Below are positions 61,173-64,000 of a stretch of DNA of 64,000 nt, piece after piece; within the stretch, counting starts at the first letter, position 1, and each line of letters opens with the position of its first letter. A model generated the notes under the pieces. It had not been told where the DNA came from, ran no database searches, and was given only the letters and a program-made list of their open reading frames with translations. Made by a program: the position numbers and the translations under genes. The stretch comes from Fidelibacterota bacterium (GTDB lineage: Bacteria; Fidelibacterota; Marinisomatia; SCGC-AAA003-L08; TS1B11). The stretch spans positions 282,654-346,653 of the forward strand of contig SCKJ01000003.1 in assembly GCA_004124875.1 (NCBI GenBank), given 5' to 3'.

Positions 61173-61930
61173 GTGATGAGTTACCGAGAGAATGTAAGGG
61201 ATATTTGGAGGGATAGCAAAGGGCGGGCAGGTTATAAAAAATATCGGCCGATGGCAGTCAAACCGATGTTAGCGATCTACACCCGGCAGCACTGCTCCAA
61301 TTCCAGGACATTCACTGAATATCTTGCCTCGGATGGGCATGCAATGGACATTTTATCCGGCACTACACAGACCCAGGGTTCCAGCGGCCGGGACTCCTGC
61401 GCCAGAAAACCGCCGGGTATTCCGCCGGAAGGGACTGTTGTGCGGCCCGTCACCCAAAATCTCCGTAAAGAGATAGATGCATTCAAACCTATTTTGAATA
61501 ATATTCCGGTGGGACTTGTTTGCCTGGGCGAGGAATCGGTACCTTGGTGCATGCTCAGACGTAAATCCAAAGTCAGATTTCTCGCAATTCTGCTCATGCT
61601 GCCGCAGCCTGTGCGGAGAAGGATGCCTGGGTCTCGATCGACCTCATCCAATGCCTCGGCAATGCCTGGGAACTGGATTGGATCCAGGCACATCCTGATG
61701 AGACTTATCCGGTCTCGGAAAATAGCCGCATCGCCATATTTAAAGCCTACTTCGCTGATCTCGATCTCCGGATGACGACGGTGGAGATCGGCGTCACTGA
61801 TGATCTTGCCGAGGCGGCTTGCGATGCCTGCAGCTGCCTGACGGGGAAGCGGTACTACGCCTCAGTAGATGAGGGCGATATCGAAGCGCTCATTAAACCC
61901 GGATTCACCGAGGCATCAGGGCCTCCCTGA
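61173..61930 (+). pseudogene. Frame-disrupted gene of unknown function with a thioredoxin-like start
   Basis: From about 61260 one frame reads VKPMLAIYTRQHCSNSRTFT, like a glutaredoxin-fold start. It continues to about 61580, where the good coding sequence moves to another frame: KDAWVSIDLIQCLGNAWELD, FKAYFADLDLRMTTVEIG and AACDACSCLTGKRYYASVDE, ending with TGA at 61928-61930. No single frame covers both halves, so a frameshift is likely. The C-terminal half has a Cys cluster (C-x2-C-x-C). No family identified. It is divergent from the DUF2182/DUF1326 pair. Confidence 0.4.
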
Positions 61931-62088
61931 CCGCCAGCGGTACCAGCCGTGTGTGTTCTCACCAGGGTCGGGTTACCCCCAAATAATGACATTTAGGTTC
62001 TCCTGAATTTTTTCCGGCGCGCCGTGATATTATATTAATCTCATATGACGAGAATGTGTCGTCAATGAATACAGTGAAAAAAGGTATC

Positions 62089-63360
62089 ATGATCAAATTT
62101 TTTCGTCTCTGGTTTGTCGCACTATTGCCCTTCGCTTCAAATGCGCAGGTAGAGAGCCTGACGGTAATGACATACAACATGCTCAATTTCCCCAGCAACA
62201 GCAGCGCTCGGACAGAGCACTTTAAAAACGTGCTGCAAGAGATTCAGCCGGATATTTTTGTGGCGCAGGAAATCGAATCGGAGCTGGGTGTAAATATTAT
62301 TTTGAGCAATATTCTGCACGCCTTTTCACTGGAATACGAGGCCGGGGATTTTGTCCAGGTAGCCTCTCTGAATAATGCGGTCTTCTATAGGCGGGATCGA
62401 GTCACACTGGAGTCGACCCTCTCCCTCAGCACAGACCTGCGCGAGATTAATGGCTATGAATTTTCAATCGATAACCATGCAGATTCGACATTTAGATGGA
62501 CCCTCTTCGCAACCCATCTAAAGGCATCTATCGGTTCTAAATTTGCCCGGCGCCGGTGGACAGAGGTGGCTCGTCTCCGGGCCTATATTGTCGGCCAGGA
62601 CTCAACCTATCATTATGGGTTTGCCGGAGATTTCAATTTTTACGATGCCGCCGAGCCCGGCTATACTTTGCTGATGGACAGCATGTCGGTCGAATTAATC
62701 GATCCCCTCAATGCCCGCGGAGATTGGCATGACAATTCGGCCTATGCAGGCGTGCATACGCAATCGCCATGTGTCGATCAAACAGGTTGTGTTGGAGCAA
62801 ATGGCGGCCTGGATGACCGCTTCGATTTTATTCTGCTGTCGCATCAGATGTTTGGCTCCGGATACCCGCTGACCTATGTAGCAGGATCATACGAAGCGTT
62901 TGGAAATGATGGGCAGCATTTCAACAAGAACATCAACGACGCTCCAGTGAATGAAGGCATACCAAACGGTATGGCGAATGCTCTGTTTGGCGCGTCCGAT
63001 CATTTGCCGGTCATCCTGCGGCTGTCCTATCCCGCCGTAAGTGCCACAGTGGACATTTTGGCCGATGCGCAGGTGTTGCCGGGCCAGCCACAGCTGCTGA
63101 GTAACTACCCGAACCCGTTCAATCCGTATACTTATGTTCGATTTGAAATCCTGAAATCCACTCCCATGACGCTGACGGTTTACAACTTGCTGGGACAGGA
63201 GATGGCCCGCCTTCACGAAGGCTCGATCAATGGCGGCTTTCATGAAATTATCTGGAACGGCAGAGATGGGGCAGGTCAATCGGTCGCTTCCGGTTTATAT
63301 ATAGCAGTGCTTGTTTTGCCCAATGTCACCCAAACCATCAAGATGGTATTACTCAAATAA
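62089..63360 (+). CDS. Secreted endonuclease/exonuclease/phosphatase-family protein with type IX sorting domain
   Basis: 423 residues from the ATG at 62089 (AAAAAAGGTATC precedes). A signal peptide ends near FASNAQ. The EEP fold shows VMTYNMLNFPSN with the catalytic Asn, FVAQEIESE with the Mg-binding Glu, FATHLKA, FAGDFNFYDAAEPG and the close GASDHLPVILRL with catalytic Asp-His. The C-terminal sorting domain is LSNYPNPFNPYTYVRFEI ... TIKMVLLK. An extracellular nuclease or phosphoesterase for nutrient gain from DNA is the most likely role. Only a short stretch between the fold and the sorting domain is non-conserved. Confidence 0.88.
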   Translation: MIKFFRLWFVALLPFASNAQVESLTVMTYNMLNFPSNSSARTEHFKNVLQEIQPDIFVAQEIESELGVNIILSNILHAFSLEYEAGDFVQVASLNNAVFYRRDRVTLESTLSLSTDLREINGYEFSIDNHADSTFRWTLFATHLKASIGSKFARRRWTEVARLRAYIVGQDSTYHYGFAGDFNFYDAAEPGYTLLMDSMSVELIDPLNARGDWHDNSAYAGVHTQSPCVDQTGCVGANGGLDDRFDFILLSHQMFGSGYPLTYVAGSYEAFGNDGQHFNKNINDAPVNEGIPNGMANALFGASDHLPVILRLSYPAVSATVDILADAQVLPGQPQLLSNYPNPFNPYTYVRFEILKSTPMTLTVYNLLGQEMARLHEGSINGGFHEIIWNGRDGAGQSVASGLYIAVLVLPNVTQTIKMVLLK

Positions 63361-63585
63361 GCTTGCGCTGAGCCTGCCCATGGAACGGGTCGCTCACAGT
63401 GGTCACTTCCAGCGGTTCCCCGTCGGCATGGCTCGGCAGGACAGTGGGCAGATGTGGCGGTTCGAGTGGCGGCGGCGTGCGCGGAGCGGATGTGGGGGCT
63501 CTCTGCGGCGGCGTTCGCGGCGGCGCTGGAGGGTCTCTAATCAAGTGCACACCGCGCTGCTTCCCGTTTGGAAATCGATTCTTGC

Positions 63586-63990
63586 TCAGCTCGAGAGCGT
63601 GCTGTCCCCGGATTGCCTGTACGTCAACGCGCCACTGGGACAATGTTCGACAGTGCTTATGACGGCTTCGGCGGTTGCGCCATCCGCACTTATCCAAGGT
63701 CGATTCCGCAAATTAAATACCTTGGGAAGACGGGTCAGACATACCGCCGAATGGGTGCAGACCACTGGATCGAACAGCACGATGACGTGTGTCCCACGAT
63801 ATTCCTTGGGACCACGGCGCTTCCCCGGCCGGCCAGTATTCTCCTTCTCCGAATAAACGCCTGTCAGTATGCCGGATCGCCTCTGCACTTCAAATACAGT
63901 GATAACCACTGAGACAACGCCGAAAAGAACGGCCAGCCCAATCGGGTGTAAAGACCCTGCCATTAAAAGCGGGGGGGTGATAGTTGCCAA
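63586..63990 (-). CDS. YjdI-type divergent 4Fe-4S mono-cluster protein (start unclear)
   Basis: The C-terminal 75 residues match the Fer4_19/YjdI domain: KEYRGTHVIVLFDPVVC, THSAVCLTRLPKVFNL, RPWISADGATAEAVISTVEH and CPSGALTYRQ. The four-Cys pattern is incomplete in the usual sense (C, C, C visible). The upstream 55 residues include a hydrophobic segment (GLAVLFGVVSVVITVFEV) and have no ATG start; the frame stays open to the window edge, so the 5' end may be missing or lie near 63830. Downstream, in another frame, a Pro-rich stretch then DGEPLEVTT resembles the front of a CDGSH tail, suggesting a frameshift. Confidence 0.6.
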   Translation of the reverse strand: MATITPPLLMAGSLHPIGLAVLFGVVSVVITVFEVQRRSGILTGVYSEKENTGRPGKRRGPKEYRGTHVIVLFDPVVCTHSAVCLTRLPKVFNLRNRPWISADGATAEAVISTVEHCPSGALTYRQSGDSTLSS

Positions 63991-64000
63991 GGCAATTCCA

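Noticed and set aside
1-64000. CRISPR arrays, rRNA genes, complete insertion sequences and an origin of replication
   Set aside because: I scanned for regular spaced repeats, rRNA-like stretches, terminal inverted repeats with transposase and DnaA-box clusters and found none.

Overview
The window reads as a chromosome segment of a free-living Gram-negative bacterium of the FCB/Calditrichota-Marinimicrobia-KSB1 type. The clearest sign is that three large secreted proteins and one decayed remnant share the Asn-Tyr-Pro-Asn-Pro-Phe-Asn-Pro C-terminal sorting domain (type IX secretion, type A) ending in ...K(M)(I/V)LLK. TonB-independent outer-membrane barrels, RND efflux and many lipoproteins agree with this. 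The phylum is an inference from these domains; no rRNA is present.

Layout. 0-7.1 kb: receiver-domain tail, sugar-nucleotide epimerase, a 1491-residue multi-domain secreted protein and a lipoprotein. 7.1-16.7 kb (minus strand): a metal-response island with two operons, each headed by its own MerR gene and a MerR-type promoter with a 19-bp spacer. Both MerR proteins have the exact Cys spacing of mercury sensors (C-x34-C-x8-C). The operons encode MerT/MerP-like proteins, two outer-membrane barrels, a CopZ-N iron-sulfur protein, DUF302, membrane proteins and a pyridine-nucleotide disulfide oxidoreductase. Two of these genes are interrupted by in-frame TGA codons exactly where cysteines are expected, and each is followed at the right distance by a perfect hairpin with G/GGU at the loop start. 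I read both as selenoproteins: a reductase with a Sec-x4-Cys active site, and an outer-membrane protein with a UxxU motif at the signal-peptide boundary. 16.8-19.2 kb (plus): ECF sigma factor, zinc-finger anti-sigma, a 48-residue secreted Cys peptide and a membrane protein. 19.6-26.8 kb (minus): Cus/Czc-type RND efflux operon with a Cys-rich secreted protein and a PEBP-like protein.

27.2-41.1 kb (minus): a 14-kb aromatic amino-acid supraoperon. Chorismate mutase comes first, then trpE-G-D-C-F-B-A, pheA, tyrA, aroF, aroA, aroC, aroK, aroB, aroQ, almost all overlapping. Between chorismate mutase and trpE is a 27-residue leader peptide containing Tyr, Phe, Tyr-Tyr, Trp-Trp and Phe codons, with a complete attenuator (pause hairpin, antiterminator, terminator with U tract). 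This is a candidate for one attenuator sensing all three aromatic amino acids. Only aroE is missing from the pathway set.

41.4-49.5 kb: hypothetical secreted proteins, an integrase relic, a VCBS/cupredoxin sorting-domain protein, and an octaheme HAO-like cytochrome with a membrane partner. 49.6-59.4 kb (minus): a complete heme operon hemA-C-D-E-N-H-Y-B-L covering every step from glutamyl-tRNA to heme. 59.6-64 kb: DUF1326/DUF2182 pair (DUF1326 broken by TAG), decayed fragments, a secreted endonuclease/exonuclease/phosphatase-family protein and a YjdI-type 4Fe-4S protein at the edge. Several relics (response regulator, integrase, sorting domain, barrel) show ongoing gene decay between the large operons.
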